A stretch of DNA of 64,000 bases from Nocardia bovistercoris (GCF_015674855.1 NZ_JADMLG010000022.1:1-64000); one strand, 5' to 3'; positions 16,890 to 25,674 are shown, counted from the stretch's first letter. Translations and numbers: made by a program. The notes: generated by a model from the sequence alone, not told the origin.

Positions 16890-16927
16890 CCCGGAGCATC
16901 GCCCCTTCGGCGTGGCGATGCTCCGGG
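16890..16927. terminator. Perfect 14-bp hairpin between convergent genes
   Basis: CCCGGAGCATCGCC (16890-16903) pairs perfectly with GGCGATGCTCCGGG (16914-16927) around a 10-base loop, just before the 3' end of the phosphotransferase gene. Confidence 0.65.
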
Positions 16928-16960
16928 ACAACGGCTGTCTCCCGCTCGGCCGCGGAAAAT

Positions 16961-18034
16961 CTAGCGGGCGAGGTCGTGCAGCGCCGCGGCGGTTTCGAGG
17001 TCGGCGTAGGCGGCCGAGTAGCGGCGTGCGAGGGCGATAGCGATATCGGGACGCTGCCAGAGTTCGCCCGCACTCGCGGTGCACAGCCACAGCGTGAGGC
17101 CGTGCGCGACGGAAGCCCGGTAACCCTGGCGGATCTCCGCCCGCGTCGGTTTCTCCCCGGCGGGGAGTTCGAGGGCGTCGCGATAGTCGTCGAGGATGCG
17201 GTCTTCGGCGGCGCGACGGTCCTCGATCGTGAGCGCGCCCTGGAGGAAGTAGCCGAGATCGAGCGACCAGTGTCCGCGCCGAACCACCTGCCAGTCCAGG
17301 AATCCGACGTGGGTGTCGTCGATGAGGTAGGTGTTGCCGATATGAGCGTCGCCGTGCAGTAGGGTCTGCGGACCCGCGGTGAGGCTGCGAATGTAGGGCT
17401 TCCAGATGTCCTCGATCAGTTCGCCGATGGTGAGCGCGGTCACGGCGGGTGGCGCGTCCGGGCCGAGAGCCGCGATCGCCGCGGGTAAGGGGGCGATCTC
17501 CATCCCGTCCCATGGCCGGAACGGTTCGAGCCATTCGAGATCAGGCCGCTCGCGCAGGCGCGATCCCCAGAATCGGCTGTGCAGTCGCGCCAGCGCGCGC
17601 ACGCCGTTCGCGGCCTGGTCGACGGTGAGCGGCCGGGTGGCGTCGCGCGGGTCGGCGTCGCGCAGCGTGAGGTCTTCCATGACCAGGAGGAAGTCCTCGG
17701 CGTCTTCGTCGATGAGCGCGGCGAACACGGCCGGGTGTTCGACGGGCAGTGGCACGCCGCTGCCGAAGAGTCGCGGTTCGTGGAACATGCCGCTGGTGAG
17801 TTTGATCAGTTCCTTGTGCGCGGGGTCGGCGGCCTTGACGAAGACCGACTCCGGACCCGGCGTCCCGTCGTAGGTGAGGGCGAGACGGGCGCGGCGGTTG
17901 GTGCCGTCGTCACGCAACGCGACCTCGATCGACGTCACTCGGACGCCGGGATGACGGTCTCCGAGGACGGTGGTCATCCATTCCGGAGTGATCTGGTCCC
18001 AGTCCGCTGGGATCGGCGAATGTTCGACAGCCAC
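16961..18034 (-). CDS. Phosphotransferase of the APH / EcKinase fold
   Basis: A 357-aa kinase-like protein related to aminoglycoside phosphotransferases and the actinobacterial DUF1679/EcKinase group. The catalytic loop is LLHGDAHIGNTYL near residue 235, followed by the DFG-equivalent HVGFLDWQVV. An N-lobe region (SVFVKAADPAHKEL) supplies the ATP-binding lysine. I start at the GTG at 18034 (MAVEHSPIPADW) behind AAGGAA; the upstream frame extension is non-coding. The substrate is unknown and may be a lipid alcohol, sugar or small hydroxylated compound. Two inverted repeats sit just upstream, shared with a divergent LacI gene. Confidence 0.8.
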   Translation of the reverse strand: MAVEHSPIPADWDQITPEWMTTVLGDRHPGVRVTSIEVALRDDGTNRRARLALTYDGTPGPESVFVKAADPAHKELIKLTSGMFHEPRLFGSGVPLPVEHPAVFAALIDEDAEDFLLVMEDLTLRDADPRDATRPLTVDQAANGVRALARLHSRFWGSRLRERPDLEWLEPFRPWDGMEIAPLPAAIAALGPDAPPAVTALTIGELIEDIWKPYIRSLTAGPQTLLHGDAHIGNTYLIDDTHVGFLDWQVVRRGHWSLDLGYFLQGALTIEDRRAAEDRILDDYRDALELPAGEKPTRAEIRQGYRASVAHGLTLWLCTASAGELWQRPDIAIALARRYSAAYADLETAAALHDLAR

Positions 18035-18069
18035 CGCGATTCCTTCGTTCGAATTCGGCTTCTCCAGAT

Positions 18070-18088
18070 TTGAGAAGCAGATTCTCAA
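18070..18088. promoter_or_regulatory. Perfect inverted repeat, TetR-operator-like
   Basis: TTGAGAA-GCAGA-TTCTCAA is a perfect 7-5-7 dyad 36 bases before the phosphotransferase GTG. It has the same AGAA-N5-TTCT core and geometry as the operator at 9394-9412. Confidence 0.6.
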
Positions 18089-18103
18089 CTTACTCGCGTA
18101 AGT
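18088..18103. promoter_or_regulatory. Second inverted repeat adjoining the first
   Basis: ACTTAC-TCGC-GTAAGT is a perfect dyad centred on CpG that shares a base with the previous repeat. A CpG centre fits LacI or TetR operators. It lies between the divergent phosphotransferase and LacI genes. Confidence 0.55.
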
Positions 18104-18208
18104 GGTCGCCGTCCAGAGTGCGACACAGCCGTGGCGGCGCGCGCGGTCGGCCGTGCGATGATGCTGGTCGGGACGTAGCAGGGGCCGGTTCGGAGGCGGT
18201 GAGTTGGC

Positions 18209-19192
18209 GTGAAACGGTCGGCAAGACCGACGCGGGCCGATGTCGCCAGACTGGCGAAGGTATCGACGGCGACGGTTAGCTACGTGCTCAACAACGTCGC
18301 CGGACAACGGATCTCGCCGCAGACCCAGCGAGCCGTGCGGGAGGCGGCGGCCGCGCTCGGCTACCGGCCGAACCTCGCCGCCCGGAACCTGGTGATCGGC
18401 GGCAGCGGCCTGGTGCTCTACATCGTGCCGCAGATGGCGCTCGGCGCACTCGCCATGGAGGTCGGCAGCCGCCTGACCACGGCATTGGCCCGCCACGGCA
18501 TCGTGATGTCGCTGCAATTCGAAACCGAGGACGGCGCGAACATCGCCGAGGCCATCGCCGGACTCGATCCCATCGCCGTCGCGGGCGTCTTCCCGCTCAC
18601 CGGCGCGGCACTCGACCTGGCAGGCGCCGCGGGCCTACCCCAGATCCATTTGGGCAGCGCCAATCTGCACACCCTGGCGGCACTGCACCTCGAAGTCGGG
18701 CGGCTGCGGGTGCGCCACCTGCTCGCCCACGGACACCGCAGACTCGGATTCGCCTACTCCGACGACCCCAAACTCCGACTGTTCGGCGACTACTGGCTGG
18801 AGGGCCTGCGCGTCGCCGCCCGCGACCACGAACTGCCCGACCCCGTCGTCGGTGAAGTCGGCGCCGACGGCGCGAACGCCGCCGAGATCGTGAGGTCCTG
18901 GACCGAACGCGGCGTGACCGCCGTCTGCGCGCAGAGCGACGAGACCGCCTTCGTCGTCCTGCACGGCATCCGCCGGGCCGGGCTGCGCTGCCCCCAGGAC
19001 CTGGCGGTCATGGGAGTCGACGCCATCGGTCTCGGCATCGTCAGCGACCCGCCGCTGACCACGGTCGGCTTCCGCGCCGCCGCCATCGTCGACACCGCGG
19101 TCGATTCGATGATGAGCGCACTCGGCCTCCCCCACGAGCCCGCCGAGGAGCACGGCGAATTCGCGATACTCATCGACCGCGACTCGGTATAG
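18209..19192 (+). CDS. LacI-family transcriptional regulator
   Basis: A 327-aa repressor. The N-terminal LacI helix-turn-helix (TRADVARLAKVSTATVSYVL) is followed by the hinge region (ALGYRPNLAARNL) and a periplasmic-binding-protein-like ligand domain containing DLAVMGVDAIGLG. The start is a GTG with GGAGG about 13 bases upstream, so slightly uncertain. No sugar transport genes adjoin it. Its likely local target is the divergent phosphotransferase gene or itself, through the dyads at 18070-18103. The ligand is unknown. Confidence 0.85.
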   Translation: MKRSARPTRADVARLAKVSTATVSYVLNNVAGQRISPQTQRAVREAAAALGYRPNLAARNLVIGGSGLVLYIVPQMALGALAMEVGSRLTTALARHGIVMSLQFETEDGANIAEAIAGLDPIAVAGVFPLTGAALDLAGAAGLPQIHLGSANLHTLAALHLEVGRLRVRHLLAHGHRRLGFAYSDDPKLRLFGDYWLEGLRVAARDHELPDPVVGEVGADGANAAEIVRSWTERGVTAVCAQSDETAFVVLHGIRRAGLRCPQDLAVMGVDAIGLGIVSDPPLTTVGFRAAAIVDTAVDSMMSALGLPHEPAEEHGEFAILIDRDSV

Positions 19193-19286
19193 CCGCGAGC
19201 GCGCAGGCCGCGTTGACACCCGGGACGAGCTGATGAGACGGTGAGTCCCACCAACTCGGACAAGGCCGGATCAGGGGGCTTCCACG

Positions 19287-20642
19287 ATGACGACACTCGC
19301 CTCGGGCGTGTTCATCGATTGGGAGGAATTGACCGGACAGTCGAAATTCGTGGTCGATCTGATCACCTTCCCGATCTTCAGCGCGCTCGCGGGCTGGCTG
19401 ACGAACTGGACCGGCGTGCTGATGTTGTTCTGGCCGGACCGATTCCGCGGCGTGCGCGTCCCCGGTTTGGCCGTGCTCTACCCGTATTTCCCGAGACGAG
19501 TCCAGGTGCTGCCCACCTTCTCCGGTGACGGCCGCCGTTTCGGATTCCAGGGATTCATTCCGGCGCGGGCCGAGAAGATGGCGAGCATCTGCGTCGACAA
19601 GGCGCTGCTCCGCATCGGAAGTCCACGCGATTTCATTCACGAGCTAGACCTCGAGGGCATCGCCGACTACATCGCCGAAAACGCCCGCTCGCAGGTCAGA
19701 TCGATCGTCGACGACATCATGTACCGGGAGAATCCGGACCTGTGGCGCACGGTCCCCAAGCAGATGAAACAGGTCGTCTACCAGCGAGTCGACCGGGAGC
19801 TGCCGCGTTTGACCAGACGCGCGTTCGAATCGCTCGGCGACAATATCGACCATCTGATCGATATCAAGAGTTTCGTGATCCGCTACCTACAGGGAAATCC
19901 GACCATCCTCAAGGACCTGACCACCACGATCGCCGCACCGGAATTGCGATTCATGGTCAGGATCGGTCTGCTCGGCGCACCGTTCGGCCTGCTCATGGCG
20001 TTGTACCTGCACGTCCACCACAACATTCCGGTAATCGGCTGGCTGCCCACGTGGGTGATCGTGCTCGCAGGCGCCGCCGCCATCGGCGTGATCGTGAACG
20101 TGATCGCCGTGAAGATGGTCTTCGAACCCGGCGATCCACAGCCCCGCTACAAATACCTGTGGAAGCAGGCCCTACTGGCCAAACGCCAGCCACAAGCGGC
20201 AACCGACCTCGCACATATCCTCGCCTACCAGGTGTTGACGCTCCCGAACCTGTCACACGAACTCCTCGACGGCCCGAACGGCGACAAGACACGGCAGCTG
20301 ATCGAGCGCCTGGTCTCCGACGAGATCCACCGCCAACTCGGCCCAACCACCCCGATGGTGCGCGCGGCATTCGGCAAACGACAGTTCGACAATCTGAAAG
20401 TCGGCGCGGCAGGCGCAGCGGTCGGCCTGGCGCCGAGCGTGATGCAAGACGAGGAATTCGCCCTGGAGCAGGCACAAAAGATCGATGAATTCGCGGCACG
20501 CAAGCTGCAATTACTGAGCCCAGGCGAGTTCATGGAGATGTTCTACGCCTCGGTAGAACAAGACGCCTGGCTCCTCTACCTACACGGAGCCCTACTAGGC
20601 CTAGGCGTCGGCCTGACCCACCTACTCCTCTTCGGCTGGTAA
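19287..20642 (+). CDS. DUF445 family membrane protein
   Basis: A 451-aa protein of the DUF445 (YheB-like) family, of unknown function. It has an N-terminal membrane segment (LITFPIFSALAGWLTNWTGVLMLFW), a long helical soluble middle, two central hydrophobic helices around residues 220-275, and a C-terminal membrane segment (LYLHGALLGLGVGLTHLLLFGW). The signature ALAGWLTNWTGVLMLFWPDRFRGV near residue 35 resembles the family motif for the first transmembrane helix. An operon is not apparent. About 730 bases of repeat-rich DNA follow. Confidence 0.8.
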   Translation: MTTLASGVFIDWEELTGQSKFVVDLITFPIFSALAGWLTNWTGVLMLFWPDRFRGVRVPGLAVLYPYFPRRVQVLPTFSGDGRRFGFQGFIPARAEKMASICVDKALLRIGSPRDFIHELDLEGIADYIAENARSQVRSIVDDIMYRENPDLWRTVPKQMKQVVYQRVDRELPRLTRRAFESLGDNIDHLIDIKSFVIRYLQGNPTILKDLTTTIAAPELRFMVRIGLLGAPFGLLMALYLHVHHNIPVIGWLPTWVIVLAGAAAIGVIVNVIAVKMVFEPGDPQPRYKYLWKQALLAKRQPQAATDLAHILAYQVLTLPNLSHELLDGPNGDKTRQLIERLVSDEIHRQLGPTTPMVRAAFGKRQFDNLKVGAAGAAVGLAPSVMQDEEFALEQAQKIDEFAARKLQLLSPGEFMEMFYASVEQDAWLLYLHGALLGLGVGLTHLLLFGW

Positions 20643-20780
20643 CCCCAAAAACAAGCGATCATGCTTGCATCTTTCCTACCCCCGATGCATGCTGAAAACC
20701 CCAAACCCGCAACCCCCAACCCCACCAGGAGCCAGCCCGCCAACCACCGTTCACGCCCCACCTCAACCCAACCACCACCA

Positions 20781-20822
20781 CTCGCCCGATACCGCTCGCC
20801 CGATACCGCTCGCCCGATACCC
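20781..20822. repeat. 14-nt tandem repeat, three copies
   Basis: CTCGCCCGATACCG is repeated head-to-tail at 20781, 20795 and 20809, with degenerate copies after it. It lies in the non-coding stretch 20643-21372, a C- and A-rich low-complexity region in which I see no gene. Confidence 0.85.
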
Positions 20823-20938
20823 CCCCGACCACCACCGCTCGCCCCCGATACCGCCAACCACCACCACTGGCGGTACCCCCCAAGCGTCTCCTTCCAAGCC
20901 CCACCCCAGCCCACTCGGGAGCGAGCCCGACGAGCGAC

Positions 20939-21063
20939 GGTTCGCGGCCGTCTCGCGTCCCAGCGTTCGAGACAATGCGACGCAGGAGCAAGTATCGAAC
21001 GCTGGGACGCGAGACCGAGGGGCCGCGAACCCGCGGCGCCGAAGGCGACGCCAATAAACACAG
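20939..21063. repeat. Dispersed palindromic element, copy 1
   Basis: An outer arm TTCGCGGCC (20941-20949) pairs with GGCCGCGAA (21021-21029). An inner perfect 21-bp arm (20950-20970 with 20995-21015) encloses a 24-base loop containing GCGACGcAG and GCAAGT. The right end is the tail GGCGACGCCAATAAACACA (21044-21062). The copy at 50286-50413 is closely similar, with compensating stem changes. No left terminal tail is found here. Confidence 0.85.
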
Positions 21064-21073
21064 CCGCGTCAAA

Positions 21074-21290
21074 CCATTGGGTAGCTATACCTCCGGTCCG
21101 CGTCGCCCCCGACTGACTCAGCCCAACCCATCCATTGAGTAGCTGCACCTCCGGGTCACGTCGTGTCAGACAATCTCACCCCCATCACGCCTATCGGGTA
21201 GCTGCCCCCGGCGCGCGCCATGCCCGACAAACTCAGCCCAACACACCCCTCTTGGGTAGCCAAACCTCCGAGTCTCACCACCACCCCCGC
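21074..21290. repeat. 58-59 nt imperfect tandem repeat, four units
   Basis: Units begin near CCATTGGGTAGCT and continue with ACCTCCGG, then TCAGCCCAAC. The GGGTAG words fall at 21080, 21138, 21197 and 21255, spaced 58, 59 and 58 bases. TTGGG and CCCAA in neighbouring units can pair to make hairpins. The array ends about 80 bases before the TIGR03084 gene. Confidence 0.75.
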
Positions 21291-21372
21291 CGACCCCCAC
21301 CTCACAGCAGCGACACCCGATAAGCCCACAAGCACCGAAAACACCCCAAACAGACACAGGCATAGGACGCAA

Positions 21373-22164
21373 ATGGCCGACCTCGAAGCGCTACTCAACG
21401 ATTTCACAACCGAATGCGCGGACCTGGAGGCCCTCGTCGCCCCCCTCCCACCCCAAGCCTGGACCCGCGACACCCCAGCCAAAGGCTGGACCATCGCCCA
21501 CCAAATCGCCCACCTCACCTGGACCGACGAGGTAGCCACCCTCGCCGCCACCGACGCAACCCGCTTCACCACCCTACTCACCGAAGCCGCCCCCAAGGCC
21601 CTGACCTTCGTAGACGAGGCTGCCGCCGAAGGCGCACGCACCCCCGTTCCCGACCTACTACAACGCTGGCGCCGAGGCCGCACAGCATTGGTCGCGGCCC
21701 TACGCACAGCACCGGCAGGCACCAAACTCCCCTGGTTCGGCCCCCCGATGAGCCCACCTTCGATGATCACCGCGCGCATCATGGAAACCTGGGCACACGG
21801 CCAAGACATAGCCGACACTCTCGGCGTACACCGAACCCCGACCGCACGCCTGCGCCCCATCGCCCACATCGGCGTACGCACCAGAAATTTCGCCTATTCG
21901 GTCCGCGGACTCGAAGCACCCACCGCGGAGTTCCGGGTAGAACTCGAAGCCCCCGACGGCGAGACCTGGAGCTGGGGCCCCGAAGACGCAGCCCAGCGCG
22001 TGACCGGACCGGCCCTCGATTTCTGCCTACTGGTAACCCAACGCAGGCACCGCGCCGACCTCGCCCTCGAGACGAAGGGCGAAGACGCGACCACCTGGCT
22101 GGAAATCGCCCAAGCCTTCGCGGGACCAACGGGAACGGGAAGGGCGGCAGGCCAATTCACCTGA
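21373..22164 (+). CDS. TIGR03084 family metal-binding protein (DinB/MDMPI-like fold)
   Basis: A 263-aa protein of the TIGR03084 family, related to mycothiol-dependent maleylpyruvate isomerases. The N-terminal four-helix domain has GWTIAHQIAHLTW (residues about 38-50) and ITARIMETWAHGQDIADTLG (about 137-156), supplying the His/Glu/His set that binds a divalent metal. The following WSWGPEDAAQRVTG segment resembles a C-terminal SCP2-like region. The frame is open upstream, but the tandem repeats there argue for the ATG at 21373. The role is probably a thiol transferase or isomerase; the substrate is unknown. A hairpin follows seven bases after the stop. Confidence 0.8.
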   Translation: MADLEALLNDFTTECADLEALVAPLPPQAWTRDTPAKGWTIAHQIAHLTWTDEVATLAATDATRFTTLLTEAAPKALTFVDEAAAEGARTPVPDLLQRWRRGRTALVAALRTAPAGTKLPWFGPPMSPPSMITARIMETWAHGQDIADTLGVHRTPTARLRPIAHIGVRTRNFAYSVRGLEAPTAEFRVELEAPDGETWSWGPEDAAQRVTGPALDFCLLVTQRRHRADLALETKGEDATTWLEIAQAFAGPTGTGRAAGQFT

Positions 22165-22170
22165 CGGACC

Positions 22171-22194
22171 TCCGGCCGGGAACCCCCGGCCGGA
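22171..22194 (+). terminator. Hairpin after the TIGR03084 gene
   Basis: TCCGGCCGGG-AACC-CCCGGCCGGA, a perfect 10-bp stem with a tetraloop, seven bases after the stop codon and without a T-run. The rest of the gap to 22480 holds an inverted copy (22303-22316) of the GGTTGGGTAGCTGG word seen in the tandem array, and otherwise nothing recognisable. Confidence 0.65.
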
Positions 22195-22480
22195 GCATCC
22201 GCCTCGGGAGCGGGCGAGCGCCACACTGGGTGCGCCGTACGTTCTGACGGCCGGACGTCATTGGCCGGGGGTCTTCGAGTGGCAGTCGAGTATGACGCTC
22301 GCCAGCTACCCAACCATTACCCGTTGATCGGATCGAGGAAACATCGACCGCATCCCGCCCTTGTGATCCATCTCCTACCCGATGTGCGGCGCCCGAGCCC
22401 CGCACGTAGCCTGGACATGTGTACGGCTTCCGATGATGCGGGCCGCCAGGGGAGAGGCGCCGGGGAAGGGAATACGCATC

Positions 22481-23128
22481 GTGACCGAATACAGACCCGC
22501 CCAGATCGCACGCCACGTCACCGTGGTGCTGGCAGGCGCGGCCAGCCTGACCCTCACGGTCGCCGCGGGCGCCTATATCGCCGACCAGATGGCGGGCACC
22601 CAGCGGCAGGCGGCCACACCGGGTGGACCGGAGAAACCAGCCGCGGTCGCGCCACCGCGCGCCGAGCCCGCAGGCCCCGACTCGTTCGTCGAGGCCGTCT
22701 TCCACGGATACCGCGTCGGCCGTCCCGCCGCGCCGATCCTGCCTGGCCCGAGCGAACCTCCCGCCCCCGCCGCACCCGCGGTCCGCGTGGCGGCCCCGCA
22801 ACCGGCCCCCGAGCCGAGACCCCGAGCACGGGAAGGGGTCGACGGCCGATTCGATGTAGGCGACGGCTACGTCGGCGCGCGGATCGAACCGACCGGCGGC
22901 GACACGGTGACGGTCACCGTCGACACCGACCTGTTCTCCGGTCCGGCCCCGAAGGCCGAGCCGAACGGGCAGGGGAGTGGCGGCGAGGTCTCGCGGGTCA
23001 CCACCGAGATCGACACCAAGCGCGGCGCGATGACCCTCGCGGTCTCCGATCCGACCCTCGGCGAGCACGACCTGCACGTGGACCGCACACCCGCACCCGG
23101 CCGCACCGCACCGACGGCGCGGATCTGA
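22481..23128 (+). CDS. Exported or membrane-anchored hypothetical protein, 215 aa
   Basis: I do not recognise a family. The GTG at 22481 follows a GGGGAAGGG ribosome binding site and gives MTEYRPAQIARHVTVV. A single hydrophobic segment at about residues 9-33 (TVVLAGAASLTLTVAAGAYIA) anchors or exports the protein. A Pro/Ala-rich region (about 45-115) leads to a C-terminal domain of short beta-like stretches (VTVTVDTDLFSG, AMTLAVSD). An extracytoplasmic location is likely. It ends 41 bases before lhgO on the same strand. Confidence 0.55.
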   Translation: MTEYRPAQIARHVTVVLAGAASLTLTVAAGAYIADQMAGTQRQAATPGGPEKPAAVAPPRAEPAGPDSFVEAVFHGYRVGRPAAPILPGPSEPPAPAAPAVRVAAPQPAPEPRPRAREGVDGRFDVGDGYVGARIEPTGGDTVTVTVDTDLFSGPAPKAEPNGQGSGGEVSRVTTEIDTKRGAMTLAVSDPTLGEHDLHVDRTPAPGRTAPTARI

Positions 23129-23169
23129 TCCGCCCGCACGGCGGCCCGCGCCGTCTAATGTGATGCCGC

Positions 23170-24348
23170 GTGTACGACTTCTGTGTGATCGGCGGCGGGA
23201 TCGTCGGCGTCGCGACGGCGCGGACGCTGCTGCGCCGCCACCCCGGCGCGAGTCTGGTGCTGGTGGAGAAGGCGCGAGCGCTCGCCACCCATCAGACCGG
23301 GCACAACAGCGGGGTGATCCATTCGGGGATCTACTACGCGCCGGGTTCGCTGAAGGCGCGGCTGTGCGCCCAGGGTGCGCGCTGGACGAAGGAATTCGCG
23401 GCAGCGCAGGGCATTCCGTTCGAGGTGTGCGGAAAACTGCTGGTCGCCACGGATGCCGCCGAACACCGGCGGATGCTCGACCTGTACGAGCGTTCGATCA
23501 CCAACGGGGTCGAGGTGGAACTGCTCGACGCGGCGGAGCTGCGGCGCCGGGAGCCGAGGGTGACCGGAGTCGGCGCGTTGTTCGTGCCGGGTACCGGGAT
23601 CATCGACTACGGGCGGGTCACCGCGGCGCTGGCGGCGCAGGTGCGCGAGGAGGGCGGCCGGATCGTGCTCGGCGCCGAGGTCACCGAGTTGCGCGAGTCG
23701 GCGGAGTCGGTGACGGCGGCGGGTCCGTCGGGTAGTTGGACGGCGCGCAGGCTGGTTGTGTGCGCGGGGTTGCAGGCGGATCGGATGGCCGCCGCGGCGG
23801 GGCTGCGCGTCGATTTCCGGATCGTGCCGTTCCGCGGCGAGTACTACCGGTTGCCGCCCGAGCGCGCGGATCTGGTGCGCACCCTGATCTATCCGGTGCC
23901 CGATCCGAGTCTGCCCTTCCTCGGCGTGCATTTGAGTCCGATGATCGACGGTTCGCTGACGGTCGGCCCGAACGCGGTGCTCGGGCTGTCCAGGGAGGGC
24001 TATCGCAAGGGCAGCGTCGACCTGCGCGACGCGCGTGAGATCCTCGGCTTCCCTGGCACTCACCGGGTGGCGCGCACCCATCTGCGCACCGGAGTGAGGG
24101 AACTGCGTAATTCCCTGTTCAAGCGCGGCTATCTGGCCGAATGCCGCCGCTACTGCCCGGAGTTGACGATGGCCGACCTGCTGCCGCGCGAGGCGGGCAT
24201 CCGCGCGCAGGCCGTCTTGCGCGACGGCACCCTCGTGCACGATTTCCTGTTGGAGCGCACGGCGCGTTCGATCCACGTGCTCAACGCTCCGTCACCGGCG
24301 GCGACCTCGGCGATTCCGATCGCGGAGCACATCGTGGACCAGCTCTGA
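23170..24348 (+). CDS. lhgO: L-2-hydroxyglutarate oxidase (LhgO), FAD-dependent
   Basis: A 392-aa DAO-superfamily flavoenzyme that oxidises L-2-hydroxyglutarate to 2-oxoglutarate. The FAD-binding dinucleotide motif is at the very N-terminus (CVIGGGIVGVATARTLL). THQTGHNSGVIHSGIYYAPG (about residues 41-60) is diagnostic of LhgO, as are RGEYYRLPP and the C-terminal HVLNAPSPAATSA. Length is normal. The start is a GTG; TAATGT eight bases upstream could be a leaderless -10, and no ribosome binding site is seen. It probably acts as a metabolite-repair enzyme feeding electrons to the respiratory chain. Confidence 0.9.
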   Translation: MYDFCVIGGGIVGVATARTLLRRHPGASLVLVEKARALATHQTGHNSGVIHSGIYYAPGSLKARLCAQGARWTKEFAAAQGIPFEVCGKLLVATDAAEHRRMLDLYERSITNGVEVELLDAAELRRREPRVTGVGALFVPGTGIIDYGRVTAALAAQVREEGGRIVLGAEVTELRESAESVTAAGPSGSWTARRLVVCAGLQADRMAAAAGLRVDFRIVPFRGEYYRLPPERADLVRTLIYPVPDPSLPFLGVHLSPMIDGSLTVGPNAVLGLSREGYRKGSVDLRDAREILGFPGTHRVARTHLRTGVRELRNSLFKRGYLAECRRYCPELTMADLLPREAGIRAQAVLRDGTLVHDFLLERTARSIHVLNAPSPAATSAIPIAEHIVDQL

Positions 24349-24500
24349 TCGCCCCCGGTCGACCAAGCGACCGACCGGTCCAAATGTGGAAATCCGTTCC
24401 GCCGAATTCTCACCGAGACCTCGAATAAAGAGGATGGCTGTAGTACTTTTAATCCCAGCCGTGGAACCCAGCGACGGGCCCGAAGCAGCAGGGAGGGCCG

Positions 24501-24971
24501 ATGGGCCACATCAAATACGCGAGTGACGTCGGAGCACCGGTCGAAGTGGCCTTCAACTACACCGACAACCACCTGTTCGTCCCCGACTGGGCCTACGGCG
24601 TCGCGACTTTCGAACCCGAGGGCGAACTCGAGCACGGCCTGGGCGCGGTGTACGGCACCGCGGTCCGCCTCGCGCTCTGGCACCCGAGAATCACCTGCGA
24701 GATCACCGAGTACCGCCGCAACGTCGTCATCGGATATACGCTGCGCGGGCGGCTCTCGGGCACGCTCACCCTGCGCTTCGACCCACTCGGCTACGGGCGT
24801 TCGGTACTGACCTCGGAGGCCGACTACACCGCGCCGAGCGGAATCCTCGGCAAACTGTGCGCCGGTCTGCTCGATTCGGCGGTCCGACGGGCACTACGGC
24901 GAACGGAGTCGCGCTTGCGCAGGGAGATCGAGGAATTCCACGGGACCGACCTTGTCGGACGGATTGCGTAG
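24501..24971 (+). CDS. SRPBCC (START/polyketide-cyclase-like) family protein
   Basis: A 156-aa protein with the SRPBCC helix-grip layout: an N-terminal strand and helix (ASDVGAPVEVAFNYTDNHLFVPDWAYGV), a run of strands, and a long C-terminal helix (LDSAVRRALRRTESRLRREI). Members bind hydrophobic ligands or act as cyclases. GGGAGG lies before the ATG. It ends ten bases before the RNase HI gene and is probably co-transcribed with it. Ligand unknown. Confidence 0.72.
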   Translation: MGHIKYASDVGAPVEVAFNYTDNHLFVPDWAYGVATFEPEGELEHGLGAVYGTAVRLALWHPRITCEITEYRRNVVIGYTLRGRLSGTLTLRFDPLGYGRSVLTSEADYTAPSGILGKLCAGLLDSAVRRALRRTESRLRREIEEFHGTDLVGRIA

Positions 24972-24981
24972 GGTGCCAAGC

Positions 24982-25587
24982 ATGATCATCGTGAGCACCG
25001 ACGGATCCTGCCTGCGCAACCCCGGTGGCGCCATCGGCTGGGCGTGGGTCGGCCACAACGGCTCATCGGCGTGCGGCGGCGCCGCGTCCGGCACGAACCA
25101 GATCGCCGAACTACGCGCCGTCCTCGAGGCGATCCTCGCCCACCCCGGCCCCGATCCCTTGCTGATCGAGAGCGATTCGCTCTACGCGATCAAATGCGCG
25201 TCCGAGTGGATCTTCGGCTGGCGCATGAACGGCTGGCGCACCTCCACCGGCGCGCCGGTCAAGAACGTCGAGATCATCAAGCAGATCGATCGAGCCATCG
25301 CGGGGCGGCCGGGTCCGGTCCGATTCCGCTGGGTCCGCGGACATGTCGGCAACTACTTCAACGAGAAGGCCGACGCGCTGGCCGGGCAGGCCGCGCGCGA
25401 GGCGGCCGCGGCGGCGGCGCTCGGCGAGGTGGACACGGTCGAGATGGCCGCTGTCACACCGCAAGCTGTCACACCGCAAGCTGTCACATTGCAAGAGGTG
25501 CCACGCGCACAGGAGAAGACCACCGGGCCGCGGGCCTCGGGGAAGGCGGCCGCGCCCCAGGCTCCTCAGGCGATGACGCTGTTCTGA
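24982..25587 (+). CDS. rnhA: Ribonuclease HI with low-complexity C-terminal tail
   Basis: A 201-aa RNase HI that cleaves RNA in RNA-DNA hybrids. Catalytic acids are visible: D in STDGSC (residue 7), E in IAELRAVLEA, D in IESDSLYA and D in NEKADALAGQA. The RNase H core ends near residue 142. The extra 60 residues are Ala/Pro-rich and contain AVTPQ repeats made by a 15-nt tandem unit (GCTGTCACACCGCAA, 25449-25493). The tail has no known domain. I use the ATG at 24982 because the upstream TTG has no support. Confidence 0.88.
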   Translation: MIIVSTDGSCLRNPGGAIGWAWVGHNGSSACGGAASGTNQIAELRAVLEAILAHPGPDPLLIESDSLYAIKCASEWIFGWRMNGWRTSTGAPVKNVEIIKQIDRAIAGRPGPVRFRWVRGHVGNYFNEKADALAGQAAREAAAAAALGEVDTVEMAAVTPQAVTPQAVTLQEVPRAQEKTTGPRASGKAAAPQAPQAMTLF

Positions 25588-25625
25588 GAAGTCCGCGCGA
25601 TCGCGAGGCATGAACCGCCCGGAGA

Positions 25626-25663
25626 CCTCCGGCGGTGGCGGACGACTCCGCCACCGCCGGAGG
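25626..25663. terminator. Perfect 17-bp hairpin between rnhA and the mce operon
   Basis: CCTCCGGCGGTGGCGGA (25626-25642) and TCCGCCACCGCCGGAGG (25647-25663) pair perfectly around CGAC. It separates the convergent rnhA and mam genes. Confidence 0.75.
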
Positions 25664-25674
25664 CGCTTCGGGAA

